64,000 bases of DNA. Origin: Methanosphaera stadtmanae (GTDB taxonomy: Archaea; Methanobacteriota; Methanobacteria; Methanobacteriales; Methanobacteriaceae). The position numbers were made by a program, and so were the translations under genes. Each line of letters starts with the position of its first letter. Positions within the stretch are counted from its first letter, which is position 1. Below, in pieces: positions 27,685 through 40,083 of this stretch. The DNA is taken from assembly GCA_015062805.1 (NCBI GenBank), contig SUTQ01000002.1, forward strand, positions 105,967 to 169,966. The letters are read 5' to 3'. The notes under the pieces are model-generated. The model was not told the origin of the DNA and did not search any database. It saw only the letters and a list, made by a program, of their open reading frames with translations.

Positions 27685-28911
27685 ATGGGAATCGTTGTGG
27701 CGAAATTTGGTGGAACATCTGTGGGAACAGGTGAAAGAATTCAGAAAGCAGCTCAGTCAGTTGTTGATGAATACATGAAAGGAAGTAAACTTGTTGTAGT
27801 AGTTTCTGCTATAAACAAAACTACTGATGAATCAATTAAGTTAGTTAAAGAATCCGTTGGCGATCAGGTTACTTCAAAACAGTTGGCAGGAATCCTTTCA
27901 ATGGGTGAAATGCAAAGTGTACGTATCATGGCAGCAACAATTGAATCATTGGGTGTAAAATCAGAATTTATAGATCCTTTCAGTGAAAAATGGCCTGTAA
28001 TTACTGATAGTGACTATTTGGAAGCTAAAATTGATAAAGAAGAAACTGAAAAACGTGTACAAGAACACATTTCTAAACTTGTAAATCAGGGAATTATCCC
28101 AGTAATCTGTGGATTCCTTGGAAAAGATTCTGAAGGTTCAGTAACTACTCTTGGAAGAGGGGGTAGTGATGTTTCTGCATTTTTAATAGGACACTGTATT
28201 GGTGCAGAAGAAGTGGTAATAGTAACTGATGTTAAAGGGGTAATGTCCACCGATCCGAGAAAATTGGAAACAGCTGAAAAATTAGATAAAATCACAGTAG
28301 AAGAAATGATAGATTTAGCCAATTATGGTGCTCAAGTATTACATCCAAATGCACTTAGGTATAAAGATCCTGATATCAAAGCAAAAATTATTAGTTTTGA
28401 GTATGGTGATTTAAGAGTCCATGGAACCGATATAATTGGTCCAAATCATCCTGAAGAAGAAGTTATATCTATTATGAAGTTAAATGAAACACTTTCACTT
28501 ATTGCTGTTGTAGGCGAAGATTTAATGAATAAACAAGGAATCATTGCAGATATTACAAAAAAAGTATCTGATAATGGTTTAAGTATATATGGTATTTCAA
28601 CTGGTGAAAGTTCTATAACTTTATTCTTCAAAGAAGATGATGCTGTTAAAGCACACGAAGTATTACATGAACTGGTTATCGGTGGAGATAGATTAAGTTC
28701 TATTTCATTAGGACAAAAAATAGCTATGATTTCTGTAGTAAGTCATGATTTTATTGACACACCTGGCATCATTGCAAATATAACCAATCCACTACATGAT
28801 AACAATATTAACATAGTTGAATTATCATCTAGTCAGACAGCAGTAGTTGTATTTGTTGATTGGGAAGATGGAGAAAAAGCATATGAATTAATTAGGGGGA
28901 CTTTACAATGA
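27685..28911 (+). CDS. lysC: Aspartate kinase
   Basis: The 408-residue enzyme phosphorylates aspartate, the first step toward lysine, threonine and methionine. The N-terminal [19 protein letters not shown] is the kinase signature, with [19 protein letters not shown] near residue 155. Two ACT domains (residues about 265-400) bind feedback inhibitors. Its stop overlaps the dapA start by four bases (ATGA). A TATA-like TATATAAAT lies around 27604 in the upstream spacer. It opens a four-gene operon ending with asd. Confidence 0.96.
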   Translation: MGIVVAKFGGTSVGTGERIQKAAQSVVDEYMKGSKLVVVVSAINKTTDESIKLVKESVGDQVTSKQLAGILSMGEMQSVRIMAATIESLGVKSEFIDPFSEKWPVITDSDYLEAKIDKEETEKRVQEHISKLVNQGIIPVICGFLGKDSEGSVTTLGRGGSDVSAFLIGHCIGAEEVVIVTDVKGVMSTDPRKLETAEKLDKITVEEMIDLANYGAQVLHPNALRYKDPDIKAKIISFEYGDLRVHGTDIIGPNHPEEEVISIMKLNETLSLIAVVGEDLMNKQGIIADITKKVSDNGLSIYGISTGESSITLFFKEDDAVKAHEVLHELVIGGDRLSSISLGQKIAMISVVSHDFIDTPGIIANITNPLHDNNINIVELSSSQTAVVVFVDWEDGEKAYELIRGTLQ

Positions 28912-29801
28912 ATTTAGATGGAACACATGTCGCAATGGTAACACCATTAGACAAAGATAATAATATTAACGAAGAAGAATATAGAAATTTAATCGATTTT
29001 CTTATAGAAGGTGGTGTAGAAGGAATTCTTGCAGCTGGTACAACTGGTGAATCAGCTACAATGTCCCATGATGAACATCAAAAAGTAATTGATATTATGG
29101 TTGATCAAGTTGATGGTCGGGCACTTACTATTGCAGGAGCAGGGAGCAATGCAACATCTGAAGCAATGGATTTAGTAAAATATGCAGAAAATGCAGGTGC
29201 TGATACAGCATTGGTTATAACCCCATATTACAACAAGCCACAACAAAGTGGGTTATATGACCATTTTAAATTATTAAATGATTCAAATGATATTCCGATA
29301 ATTGCATATAATGTACCCTCTAGGACAGGTATAGATTTATCAGTTAATTCCATAGTAGATATAGCTAAATTAGACAATATAGTTGCAATTAAGGAAGCAA
29401 ATCCTGATTTAAATAAATTAGCCACAGTATTCAATGAATTAGAAAAACAAGATTTATCAAAAGATTTCACAGTTTTATCAGGTAATGATTCATTAACTTT
29501 ACCTATGATTGCACAAGGGGCACGTGGAGTAATTAGTGTAGTTGCAAATGTACTTCCTAAAGAAACATCATTAATGGTAAGAAATGCTTTGGATGGAAAT
29601 TATGATGAAGCAAGAGCTTTATCTAATGATTTGTTTGATTTAATGGATGTAATGTTTATAGAAGCTAGTCCTGCACCAGCAAAAAGAGCATTAAACCTAA
29701 TGGGTAAAAATGTTGGCGGATTAAGAATGCCACTTAAAGAGATGAGTGAAGAAAACGATGTTATTTTACAGGATATAATGAAAAAATATGATTTAATTTA
29801 A
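28908..29801 (+). CDS. dapA: 4-hydroxy-tetrahydrodipicolinate synthase
   Basis: The 297-residue class I aldolase condenses pyruvate with aspartate semialdehyde. Motifs are [14 protein letters not shown] near residue 45, the catalytic Tyr in [16 protein letters not shown] near 133, and the Schiff-base Lys in VAIKEAN near 162. Normal full length. It overlaps lysC by four bases and is followed nine bases later by dapB. Confidence 0.96.
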   Translation: MNLDGTHVAMVTPLDKDNNINEEEYRNLIDFLIEGGVEGILAAGTTGESATMSHDEHQKVIDIMVDQVDGRALTIAGAGSNATSEAMDLVKYAENAGADTALVITPYYNKPQQSGLYDHFKLLNDSNDIPIIAYNVPSRTGIDLSVNSIVDIAKLDNIVAIKEANPDLNKLATVFNELEKQDLSKDFTVLSGNDSLTLPMIAQGARGVISVVANVLPKETSLMVRNALDGNYDEARALSNDLFDLMDVMFIEASPAPAKRALNLMGKNVGGLRMPLKEMSEENDVILQDIMKKYDLI

Positions 29802-29810
29802 GGTGTTATA

Positions 29811-30632
29811 ATGATTAAAGTTGCAGTAACAGGTTGTGTTGGAAATATGGGTTCTAAAATTATTAGAACCGTTCAAGAACAAGAAAATATGGAAGTTGTA
29901 ATGGGTATAGAAATGCCTAACTCCCCATTAGCAGGAAAAGATTTGGGTGAACAAATAGGTCTGGGAACTATGGGCGTAAATATAATTGGTTCTCAAGATT
30001 TAAAATCCGAATTAGAACGTGTAAAACCGGATGTTTTGGTTGATTTTACTATTGCATCTGCAGCAGTAGAAACAGTAAAAACATGTGCAGAATGTGGTGT
30101 AAATGTTGTGGTAGGTACAACAGGAATACAAGATGATCAACTTGAAATAATGCATAATGTTATTAAAGAAAACAATGTTAAAGCAGTTATTTCACCTAAC
30201 ATGGCTACAGGGGTAAATGTTTTCTTTGAAATTGTAGGACAAGTAGCAAAAATATTAGGTCATGAATACGACATTGAAATAGTTGAAGCACACCATCATA
30301 ATAAACAAGATGCTCCATCAGGAACAGCAAAAAGAGCAGCAGAAATAGTAGCAGAAAACCTGGAACTAAACCTTAATGAAACAGCATGTTACGGTAGAGA
30401 AGGGATGGTGGGAAAACGTCCAAAAGATGAAATAGGAATTCATGCCGTACGTGGAGGAGACATTGTGGGAGATCATACAGTGATGTTCTGTGGTGATGGT
30501 GAAAGAATCGAAGTTATTCACAGAGCTTCCACTAGACAAGCATTTGTAAATGGTGTAATCAGAGCATTAAACTACTTAATGACCAAACAGGAAAAACCAG
30601 TTGCAGATATGTTTGATGTATTAGGTTTATAA
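29811..30632 (+). CDS. dapB: 4-hydroxy-tetrahydrodipicolinate reductase
   Basis: The 273-residue NAD(P)H-dependent reductase follows DapA in lysine synthesis. It has the nucleotide-binding start VAVTGCVGNMGSKII, the active-site block EIVEAHHHNKQDAPSGTAK near residue 155, and the C-terminal HRASTRQAFVNGVIRAL. Full length. It is part of lysC-dapA-dapB-asd. Confidence 0.96.
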   Translation: MIKVAVTGCVGNMGSKIIRTVQEQENMEVVMGIEMPNSPLAGKDLGEQIGLGTMGVNIIGSQDLKSELERVKPDVLVDFTIASAAVETVKTCAECGVNVVVGTTGIQDDQLEIMHNVIKENNVKAVISPNMATGVNVFFEIVGQVAKILGHEYDIEIVEAHHHNKQDAPSGTAKRAAEIVAENLELNLNETACYGREGMVGKRPKDEIGIHAVRGGDIVGDHTVMFCGDGERIEVIHRASTRQAFVNGVIRALNYLMTKQEKPVADMFDVLGL

Positions 30633-30650
30633 AATGGAAAAGTGATTGAT

Positions 30651-31703
30651 ATGGTAAGAAATGTATGTGTATTAGGTGCAACCGGGATGGTTGGACAAAG
30701 ATTTATCCAATTATTATCTCAAATACCAGATTTTAATATAGTGAATGTAGCAGCTTCTGAAAAATCAGCAGGAAAACGTTATGAAGATGCAGTGACTTGG
30801 CATCAAACAACACCAATTCCTGAAGAAGTTAAAGATATGAAAATTGTTAACACAGATCCTTCAGAAGTCAGTGATGATGTTGATTTTGTATTCGCATCAT
30901 TGCCTGCAGGACTTGCAGAACCTGTAGAAGCAGCTTTTGCTGAAAAATTTATTGTAGCTTCTAATGCAAGTGTTAACCGTATGAAAGAAAACATACCTTT
31001 AGTAATTCCTGAAGTTAACCCGGAACATCTTGAAATGATGGAAATTCAAAAAGATGTGAATGGATGGGATGGATGTATAGTTACAAACCCTAACTGTTCA
31101 ACAATAGCATTAACATTAACTTTGAAACCATTATTTGATAAATATACTTTTAAAAGAGTTTCAGTAACAACTATGCAAGCAGTTAGTGGCGCAGGGTATA
31201 ATGGTGTTCCATCCATGGGAATCTTGGATAATATCATTCCTTTTATTGGTGGCGAAGAAGAAAAAATGCAATCTGAAACATTACATTTACTTGGTAAAGT
31301 AAATGGTGGACTTGTTGATAAGGCAAATTTCCCATTAAGTGCATCATGTAATCGGGTTGGTGTAGTTGATGGACACACGGAATCAGTTGCAATAGAATTT
31401 GAAGAAGATGATATTACTGTAGAAGATATTGAAAAAGCTATGAATGATTTTAGAGGAATACCACAAAAAGAAAAATTATCTTTTGCACCAGAACAACCAG
31501 TTATCGTACGTAAAGAAGAAAACAGACCTCAACCTCGTATGGATAGGGATGCTGGACATGGTATGAGTGTATCAGTGGGTAGAGTTCGAGAAGACGTATT
31601 TGAAAATAGTTTTAAATACACTTTAGTAGGACATAACACTATTCGTGGAGCAGCTGGTGCTTCAATATTAAATGCTCAATTAATATCTAAATTATATTTA
31701 TAA
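30651..31703 (+). CDS. asd: Aspartate-semialdehyde dehydrogenase
   Basis: The 350-residue enzyme reduces aspartyl phosphate to aspartate semialdehyde. The NADP-binding start is VCVLGATGMVGQRF, the catalytic Cys is in TNPNCSTIALTL near residue 150, and the His block near 242 is VVDGHTESV. It is of the archaeal/fungal type. I start at ATG 30651 with AAGTGAT just upstream; a GTG three codons earlier is possible. Its product feeds DapA and homoserine dehydrogenase, and also AroA' encoded at 15942, linking lysine and aromatic synthesis. Confidence 0.95.
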   Translation: MVRNVCVLGATGMVGQRFIQLLSQIPDFNIVNVAASEKSAGKRYEDAVTWHQTTPIPEEVKDMKIVNTDPSEVSDDVDFVFASLPAGLAEPVEAAFAEKFIVASNASVNRMKENIPLVIPEVNPEHLEMMEIQKDVNGWDGCIVTNPNCSTIALTLTLKPLFDKYTFKRVSVTTMQAVSGAGYNGVPSMGILDNIIPFIGGEEEKMQSETLHLLGKVNGGLVDKANFPLSASCNRVGVVDGHTESVAIEFEEDDITVEDIEKAMNDFRGIPQKEKLSFAPEQPVIVRKEENRPQPRMDRDAGHGMSVSVGRVREDVFENSFKYTLVGHNTIRGAAGASILNAQLISKLYL

Positions 31704-31735
31704 CTCCCCTCTATTCTCCCTTTTAAGGTGATTTA

Positions 31736-32263
31736 ATGTTATTTTTTCTACATTCAGTAGATGTATTTATTTTAGAATTAATAAATTTATCTTATCATAA
31801 TTTTATTATAGATAACTTGGCATTACTCATCTCAAACATGGGGATAATTTATTTTTGGATTGTTATATCAATTATATTATATCTTTTTGGAAGTCAGAAG
31901 GGAAAAGATGTTGCAAAAAGAATGATAATAATATTGTTGGTTACAACATTGATTACTCAATTGGTTAAAATTTTGGTTATGAGACCTAGACCATATACCG
32001 AATTATCGAATTTAGTAGTGTTAGGTTTAGAAACGGATTATTCTTTTCCATCAGGTCATACTTCCACTTCTACTGCTATGGCTTATCTTTTATCAAGGGA
32101 ATATAAAAAATGGATTTTTATGTTAATTCCAATTGTAGTTGCATTTACCAGATTATATATAGGGGTTCATTATCCCTCTGATGTTTTAGGTGGATTTTTA
32201 TTAGGTTTTTTAATAACATATTTGTTGGAGTATTTTTTTAATCTAAAAATCTTAAAAATTTGA
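31736..32263 (+). CDS. PAP2-family membrane phosphatase
   Basis: This 175-residue protein has five or six membrane helices and the three-part acid phosphatase signature: KILVMRPRPYTE (K-x6-RP, about residue 78), PSGHTSTSTA (PSGH, near 103), and RLYIGVHYPSDVLGG (SR-x5-H-x3-D variant, near 140). It probably removes phosphate from a polyprenyl or other lipid diphosphate at the membrane. The preceding site AAGGTGAT supports the ATG. It follows the asd operon after 32 bases with pyrimidine runs in between. Confidence 0.88.
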   Translation: MLFFLHSVDVFILELINLSYHNFIIDNLALLISNMGIIYFWIVISIILYLFGSQKGKDVAKRMIIILLVTTLITQLVKILVMRPRPYTELSNLVVLGLETDYSFPSGHTSTSTAMAYLLSREYKKWIFMLIPIVVAFTRLYIGVHYPSDVLGGFLLGFLITYLLEYFFNLKILKI

Positions 32264-32323
32264 ATAGAAATTAAAGAAAAACTTTAAAAGTTTGAATTAG
32301 ATATATATTAAATAGTGATCACA

Positions 32324-35300
32324 ATGGCGTTTTTAAAGGATGTTGAATCAGAAGAGTTGAGAGAACTAGTAAAATCTTGTTTTAAAGAAATTAATAGTCT
32401 CAAAGAACAATTAAGCGAAGAAAATAAGGATATTAAAACAAATGAAGCAGTTCAAAATGTTTTAATACAAAATGAAAATCAAAACAGCAATTTAACAGCT
32501 AGAATAAATGAACTAACAGAAGAAGTTGACAAAAAAGAAACTGTTCTGAAAGAAAAAGATCTTTTATTACAAGAAAAAGACACTGAAATAAAAGAAAAAG
32601 AATTAGAGATTAGTGAATTACGCACTAAAGTTAATTCAACACCAGTGGTTGATGATGATGTAATTTCTAATTATCAAAATCAAATTGATAGTTTAAAAAG
32701 TACAGTTGAAGATCAAAAAAGAGAAATTGAAGTTTTAAATATTGCTGTTGGTGAATCAAATTCACAGACAGAAAAAGAACTTAAGCTAGAAATTTCAAGA
32801 CTTAAGGAACAAAATGAAGAACTTAAAAATACTTCTTCACAGACTGAAATTAATCAGTTACGTTCTGTTATTGATAGACAAACAGAAGAACTTAAAGAAA
32901 TACCAGTTTTAAAAAATCAATTAACTATAGAAGTCACGGGAAGAGATCAAAAAATTAAGAAGTATGAAGAAGAAATAGAATCTCTTAATTCTCAATTAGA
33001 AAAATTTTCAAATCCAGATTCTGAAGAATTGGACGTTAAAGAATCAGAAATATCTGAATTAAAAGAAAAAATCGCAGAATTAGAAGATAATTTAGTAGAT
33101 TATCCTAAACAAATCGAAGAATTGAATGAAAAAATTTCATCTTTAGAATTAGAAAATAAAACTTTAAAAGAATCTAATCCTACGGAAATAATTTCGGATT
33201 CAGATAATGTAAATTCATTAATATCTGAATTCACTGAGAAATCTAATGAATTAATTAAAGTTCAATCTGAATTACAAAGAATACAAGATTTAAATAAGAT
33301 TAATGAATTTAAATTGGTTGAGTTAGAAAATGAAAACGCCAAATTAAAAAACTCAATTGAAGAAAACTCTATCAATTCCTCTGATGATTCGGAATTGTCT
33401 GCAGAATTAGATTCATTAAAAGAAAAATTATCTGAAAAAGATGCTGAACTTTTAGAAAAAGACAATACAATTGCTGATTTAACAGCAAAAGTAGATTCTG
33501 ATGTTGTCATTGATGAAGAGAAAGTTAATAAATTAGAACATGATCTTTTAAATAAAACTCAGGAATATGATGCTTTAGAACTAGATTTACTTGAAAAAGA
33601 TGCTACTATTGAGTCATTTAGACAACAATATGATAAAAAATCAGGAGAATATGAGCAATTAGAATCCAGATTCAATGATTTGGAACAAACTAATAAAGAG
33701 ATTCTTGAAGAATTGTCCTCTTTAAAAGAAAAAGCCACGGAACAAAATTTAGAAATTAACTCTTTAACATTGGATGATGAATCAAATTCAGATAAAATTA
33801 AAGAATTAGAATCAGTATTGGTAGAAAAAGATGAAGAAATTGCATCATTAAAAGTTAAATTGGATGAAGTAGCAATTGATTTAACAGCAGAAGAAAATTC
33901 TACTGAACTACAACAAGAATTAAAGGAAACTAAGAAAGCATTATATGAAAAAGATGCGGAATATGATAAACTTAAGTTAGATTTTAATCAGTTACGTAAA
34001 TCAACAAATAAACAAATCACTGATTTAAATGAAAGTTTAACTAAGTTTTCAAATACAAATGAAAAATTAAGAACTGAAAATCAATATCTCGAAAATACAT
34101 TAAATGATAAAAATATTTATATAAACAAATTAGAACAGGATAAAGAATCTTTCGACTTAATTATTAAAGAAAAAGATACTAATTATGATAAACTTAAAGA
34201 AGAATCATTTAATGTTAAAAAAATTAATGAAACTCAAATAAACAAGCTAAAACAAGAAGTTCAAGATAAATCGGATAAAATTTCAGCATTACCTCAAAAA
34301 CTTGAATTAAAGGATATTGAAATTTCTCAATTAAATAAATTACTTAAGACTAGGGAAAATGAATCAGCATCTAAAACAGACACAATAAAAGAGTTACGAA
34401 ATAATATTCAAGTATCACAAGAAGAGATTAAACAACTTAAAGATCAATTAGCAAGAGAATCTATATTAATTGATGATAAAATTAAAGCTAAAGATGATGA
34501 AATTTTCAAACTAAATGAAAATTATTTAAAAGAATCCAGTGAAAAAGATCAGGAAATTTCTAAATTATCTTCCTTGTTAAATCAAAGAAATTACAAAATT
34601 GATGAGTTAAATGCTACTATAGATTCATTAAATAAAGATATTGTAATGTTGAATGATCAGGTTAAAGAAGGTTCTGATAAATATATTCAATCCGAATCTA
34701 TAATTCAAGCTAAAGATGATACAATTGCTAAACAAGATGAATTGTTAAATGAGTTAAATAATCAAATAAATAGATTTGAAAACAAACTCAAACTTAAAGA
34801 TGATGATATAGATGAGTTAAATGTTCAATTATCTCAAAAAGATGATGTTATTGAAAACCTCAAGGTAGATGTTTTTGATTCTAATAAAAAGTTAGAGGAA
34901 ATGGGAGAATTAAATATTCAATTATCCGAAAAAAATAAAGAAATAGAGGATATGGCATCTCAATTAAATGAAAAAGATAAAGAATTGAAAGAAAGTAATG
35001 ATACTTTATTAAGCAGCACTGCAAGAATAAATGAACTCAAAGAAATAGTCGATAGAAAAAATAAAGATATCGATGATCATAAACAATTATTATACGATAA
35101 AAACGAAGAATTAGAAAAACTTAAAGATTTACAACCTCGTATACATTCTTTGGAGATTGAAAAGGCAGATTTAAAATCAGGTTATGAAAAACAAATTGCT
35201 TCATTAAATGCTGATTTGGAAAAAGCTGAGTTATTGAAAGTAGATAATGAAAAATTGGATCAGGAAATTACAAGATTAAATGAAGTTGTTGATAATAAGG

Positions 35301-35587
35301 ACGTTCAATTACAAGATATGTCCAAATATAAAGATTACTTCTCTGCAATGATTTCTAAACCATTGCCTGGTTTAACTAGTTTCCAATCTCAAATTTATCA
35401 TCTTCTTCCAGATGCAAAAAGTGCCAGTGAATTATATGATTACCTAATGGAATTAGGTTTCACTGAATTGGAAAAAGAGAGTTTTGCTAAAACACTTAAG
35501 GCCCTAGAAAAACGTGATTACTGTCAACGTGCAAGAGATGGCGATAGGATTATATGGGTTAAAAAACCTGTAGTTTTAGATGAATAA
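32324..35587 (+). CDS. Very long coiled-coil protein with C-terminal winged-helix-like domain
   Basis: The 1,087-residue protein is almost entirely heptad-repeat coiled coil from residue about 10 to 980, dominated by Glu, Lys, Leu, Asn and Asp, with repeated phrases such as EKDAEL, SQLN and ELNE. No Walker A, signature motif or hinge is present, so it is not a complete SMC or Rad50. The last 90 residues form a compact domain (LTSFQSQIYHLLPDAKSA near the start, LEKRDYCQRARDGDRIIW near the end) that looks like a winged helix. No signal peptide or membrane segment is seen. I start at ATG 32324 with GTGAT upstream. Possible roles include scaffolding, chromosome organisation or tethering; none is shown. 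Confidence 0.7.
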   Translation: MAFLKDVESEELRELVKSCFKEINSLKEQLSEENKDIKTNEAVQNVLIQNENQNSNLTARINELTEEVDKKETVLKEKDLLLQEKDTEIKEKELEISELRTKVNSTPVVDDDVISNYQNQIDSLKSTVEDQKREIEVLNIAVGESNSQTEKELKLEISRLKEQNEELKNTSSQTEINQLRSVIDRQTEELKEIPVLKNQLTIEVTGRDQKIKKYEEEIESLNSQLEKFSNPDSEELDVKESEISELKEKIAELEDNLVDYPKQIEELNEKISSLELENKTLKESNPTEIISDSDNVNSLISEFTEKSNELIKVQSELQRIQDLNKINEFKLVELENENAKLKNSIEENSINSSDDSELSAELDSLKEKLSEKDAELLEKDNTIADLTAKVDSDVVIDEEKVNKLEHDLLNKTQEYDALELDLLEKDATIESFRQQYDKKSGEYEQLESRFNDLEQTNKEILEELSSLKEKATEQNLEINSLTLDDESNSDKIKELESVLVEKDEEIASLKVKLDEVAIDLTAEENSTELQQELKETKKALYEKDAEYDKLKLDFNQLRKSTNKQITDLNESLTKFSNTNEKLRTENQYLENTLNDKNIYINKLEQDKESFDLIIKEKDTNYDKLKEESFNVKKINETQINKLKQEVQDKSDKISALPQKLELKDIEISQLNKLLKTRENESASKTDTIKELRNNIQVSQEEIKQLKDQLARESILIDDKIKAKDDEIFKLNENYLKESSEKDQEISKLSSLLNQRNYKIDELNATIDSLNKDIVMLNDQVKEGSDKYIQSESIIQAKDDTIAKQDELLNELNNQINRFENKLKLKDDDIDELNVQLSQKDDVIENLKVDVFDSNKKLEEMGELNIQLSEKNKEIEDMASQLNEKDKELKESNDTLLSSTARINELKEIVDRKNKDIDDHKQLLYDKNEELEKLKDLQPRIHSLEIEKADLKSGYEKQIASLNADLEKAELLKVDNEKLDQEITRLNEVVDNKDVQLQDMSKYKDYFSAMISKPLPGLTSFQSQIYHLLPDAKSASELYDYLMELGFTELEKESFAKTLKALEKRDYCQRARDGDRIIWVKKPVVLDE

Positions 35588-35655
35588 TCTCCTCTATTTT
35601 TTATTTTTTATTTATTTTAAACAATATTTCGAATTCATTTTTTCTTGATTTATTT

Positions 35656-35674
35656 TTCTGTATTTTGTACAGAA
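35656..35674. repeat. Inverted repeat upstream of thermosome gene 1
   Basis: TTCTGTA and TACAGAA form a perfect 7-base inverted repeat around the loop TTTTG. It ends 11 bases before the TATA element of the thermosome gene, where a regulator could act. It could also be a weak terminator for the coiled-coil gene, but no T-run follows. Confidence 0.35.
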
Positions 35675-35684
35675 TAAATAGTTA

Positions 35685-35697
35685 AGTATTTATATAA
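35685..35697 (+). promoter_or_regulatory. TATA element of thermosome gene 1, shared with thermosome gene 2
   Basis: AGTATTTATATAA is identical to 56033-56045 before the second thermosome gene, and the match extends into GT-CAAAC downstream of both. It lies about 110 bases before the ATG, implying a leader of roughly 80 bases. The RBS AGAGGTAA sits just ahead of the ATG. Confidence 0.55.
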
Positions 35698-35800
35698 AGT
35701 CAAACCCATTATGAATATAGACTGATTATAAAAAAATTATTTAATGAAATATTTAAACTAAATTATATACAATTTGAATAGATAAAATAGAGGTAATAAA

Positions 35801-37411
<1,611 letters not shown>

Positions 37412-37414
<3 letters not shown>

Positions 37415-37429
37415 GATTAAATAATCTTA
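37412..37429 (+). terminator. Hairpin at the end of thermosome gene 1
   Basis: TAAGATT and AATCTTA pair around a 4-base loop; the hairpin includes the stop codon. It has no T-run directly after, so it may stabilise the mRNA end or be coincidental. A stronger hairpin with a T-run follows at 37495. Confidence 0.35.
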
Positions 37430-37494
37430 TATGTTAAATTACCTATATATTAAACTATTAGAATCTAGTCTAAAGTATTAATTGTATTGGGAGA

Positions 37495-37529
37495 AATCCA
37501 TGATATTTTTTCATGGATTCTTTTTTTTT
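37495..37529 (+). terminator. Hairpin plus T-run downstream of thermosome gene 1
   Basis: AATCCATGA (37495-37503) and TCATGGATT (37511-37519) pair perfectly around a 7-base loop, followed by nine T at 37521-37529. This looks like an intrinsic terminator and separates the thermosome gene from the next gene. Confidence 0.6.
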
Positions 37530-37599
37530 ATTTTACTTTTGAATAAATATTTATTTCTTTTTAAACAAATTACATAAATAAACAATTTTGAGTGTTTTT

Positions 37600-38106
37600 A
37601 TGGATAAAATATTAGATTTCAACGAATTGTTCTTTGGAGATATATCTGAATTTAAAAAATTAATAATCAGTTTACTTGAATCTTTAAAGGATGTTACTCC
37701 AGCTTCTTATTGGAGTATGGATACTGAATGTCAAAAAGGACTGTCCACGGTTATAGCTATGGAAATAATTAATCTAATTTTGGATTCCTTAGACAAAGTA
37801 TCTGACAATTTATATTCAAACGACATAATTACTCATGAATATCCTTTCTTTGTGGAAATTAAAGAAATGATAGAATGTTTATTGATGGATCCGATATATG
37901 AATCAGATACCTATTTGAATTTAGCAATAACTTTATTTTCAGACTTTTTTACTTTATTAGAAATAAAATTGTTATTATTTGACGGATGTTCTATAGAAAT
38001 TGAAGCTCCAAATCAAGTGTTGTTGGAATACGATAAAGAGTTGGACAAATATTTAACACGTTTGGATAACTATAGAGATGAATTCATGGAACTACATCAA
38101 ACTTAA
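37600..38106 (+). CDS. Hypothetical helical protein
   Basis: The 168-residue acidic protein is predicted helical throughout, with hydrophobic stretches at about residues 15-28 and 105-128 that are amphipathic rather than clear membrane spans. It has two cysteines in its first half and no recognised motif. ATG 37600 is chosen over a TTG four codons earlier; the RBS is weak (GAGTG). It converges with the exported protein gene at 38120. I do not recognise a family. Confidence 0.5.
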   Translation: MDKILDFNELFFGDISEFKKLIISLLESLKDVTPASYWSMDTECQKGLSTVIAMEIINLILDSLDKVSDNLYSNDIITHEYPFFVEIKEMIECLLMDPIYESDTYLNLAITLFSDFFTLLEIKLLLFDGCSIEIEAPNQVLLEYDKELDKYLTRLDNYRDEFMELHQT

Positions 38107-38119
38107 AAATAAAAAAAAG

Positions 38120-38809
38120 TTATTGATTCAACAATTCATATGTTTTTACTAATAAATCATATGTTTTATCGGTTGAATCTTGTTCTGTGATATTTTCAGG
38201 AATTTCATATACTAATGTAGAATAACCAGAGTCGGCCAGTGGTTTGGATACTAATTCAATTGAGGTACTTTCATATGATGTTACATTTTCCGGAGTTCTA
38301 AAATATTTGAAATCTATTCCACTTCTTTCAATATTCTCTGCTAATTTTACTGAAGCTTCGTCCATTGCAGGAGTCGCTAAATAGAATCCTTCTCCGTAAC
38401 CTTCGATATGTGAATGACTAATTATTACTACATCTGCTTTTGATTTATATATGTCAGGTAACACAATCTCTGAAACTAAATGCTCTCCGTTATATCTGCT
38501 ATTTTTATAATCTTCAGGATCTTTTGTAACAGTAACATTATAGTTTACCAGTTTTGCATTATGTGTTAAAGCAAATCTTTTTGCTGATTCTATCTCTGGA
38601 TTAATCGCTAATTTTTCTCTGGGATGTATTCCTGTTATTAATACAATGGTTTGTTCTGAACCATAATGGTTATAAGTGTCCTTTGTAACGTATCCCATTT
38701 CATTGGATCCAAGGTTTTCATGTTCACTCCATTCATATATCAAATATGGGACTGTAATTACGATAAGTAGAAGAAAAACTACAGTAATAATGTTCTTAAT
38801 TAGGCTCAT
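38120..38809 (-). CDS. Membrane-anchored extracellular protein with zinc-peptidase-like HxxE motif
   Basis: The 229-residue protein has an N-terminal membrane anchor (residues 5-26). The outer domain has LITGIHPREKLAIN, giving H62-x2-E65, then a strand ending IISHSHIEGYGE (H132, H134) and VYEIPEN near 206. H-x-x-E plus a later His is the zinc-ligand layout of M14 carboxypeptidases and AstE/ASPA-type hydrolases, so a metallohydrolase is plausible, though overall similarity is weak. Its domain aligns block by block with the protein at 41648 (for example VSEIVLPDIY against AAEYVVPDVI). It lies downstream of the thiolase gene on the same strand, with 89 bases between. Confidence 0.55.
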   Translation of the reverse strand: MSLIKNIITVVFLLLIVITVPYLIYEWSEHENLGSNEMGYVTKDTYNHYGSEQTIVLITGIHPREKLAINPEIESAKRFALTHNAKLVNYNVTVTKDPEDYKNSRYNGEHLVSEIVLPDIYKSKADVVIISHSHIEGYGEGFYLATPAMDEASVKLAENIERSGIDFKYFRTPENVTSYESTSIELVSKPLADSGYSTLVYEIPENITEQDSTDKTYDLLVKTYELLNQ

Positions 38810-38898
38810 ATTTAAACTTCCTTATAATAGAGTATCTTTATAGAAATTTAAATATTTTTTTAAAAAAAAGATTTTTAATGGGGGTTAAGTGAAGAAAT

Positions 38899-40068
<1,170 letters not shown>

Positions 40069-40083
40069 TTATGTTTAATGAGT

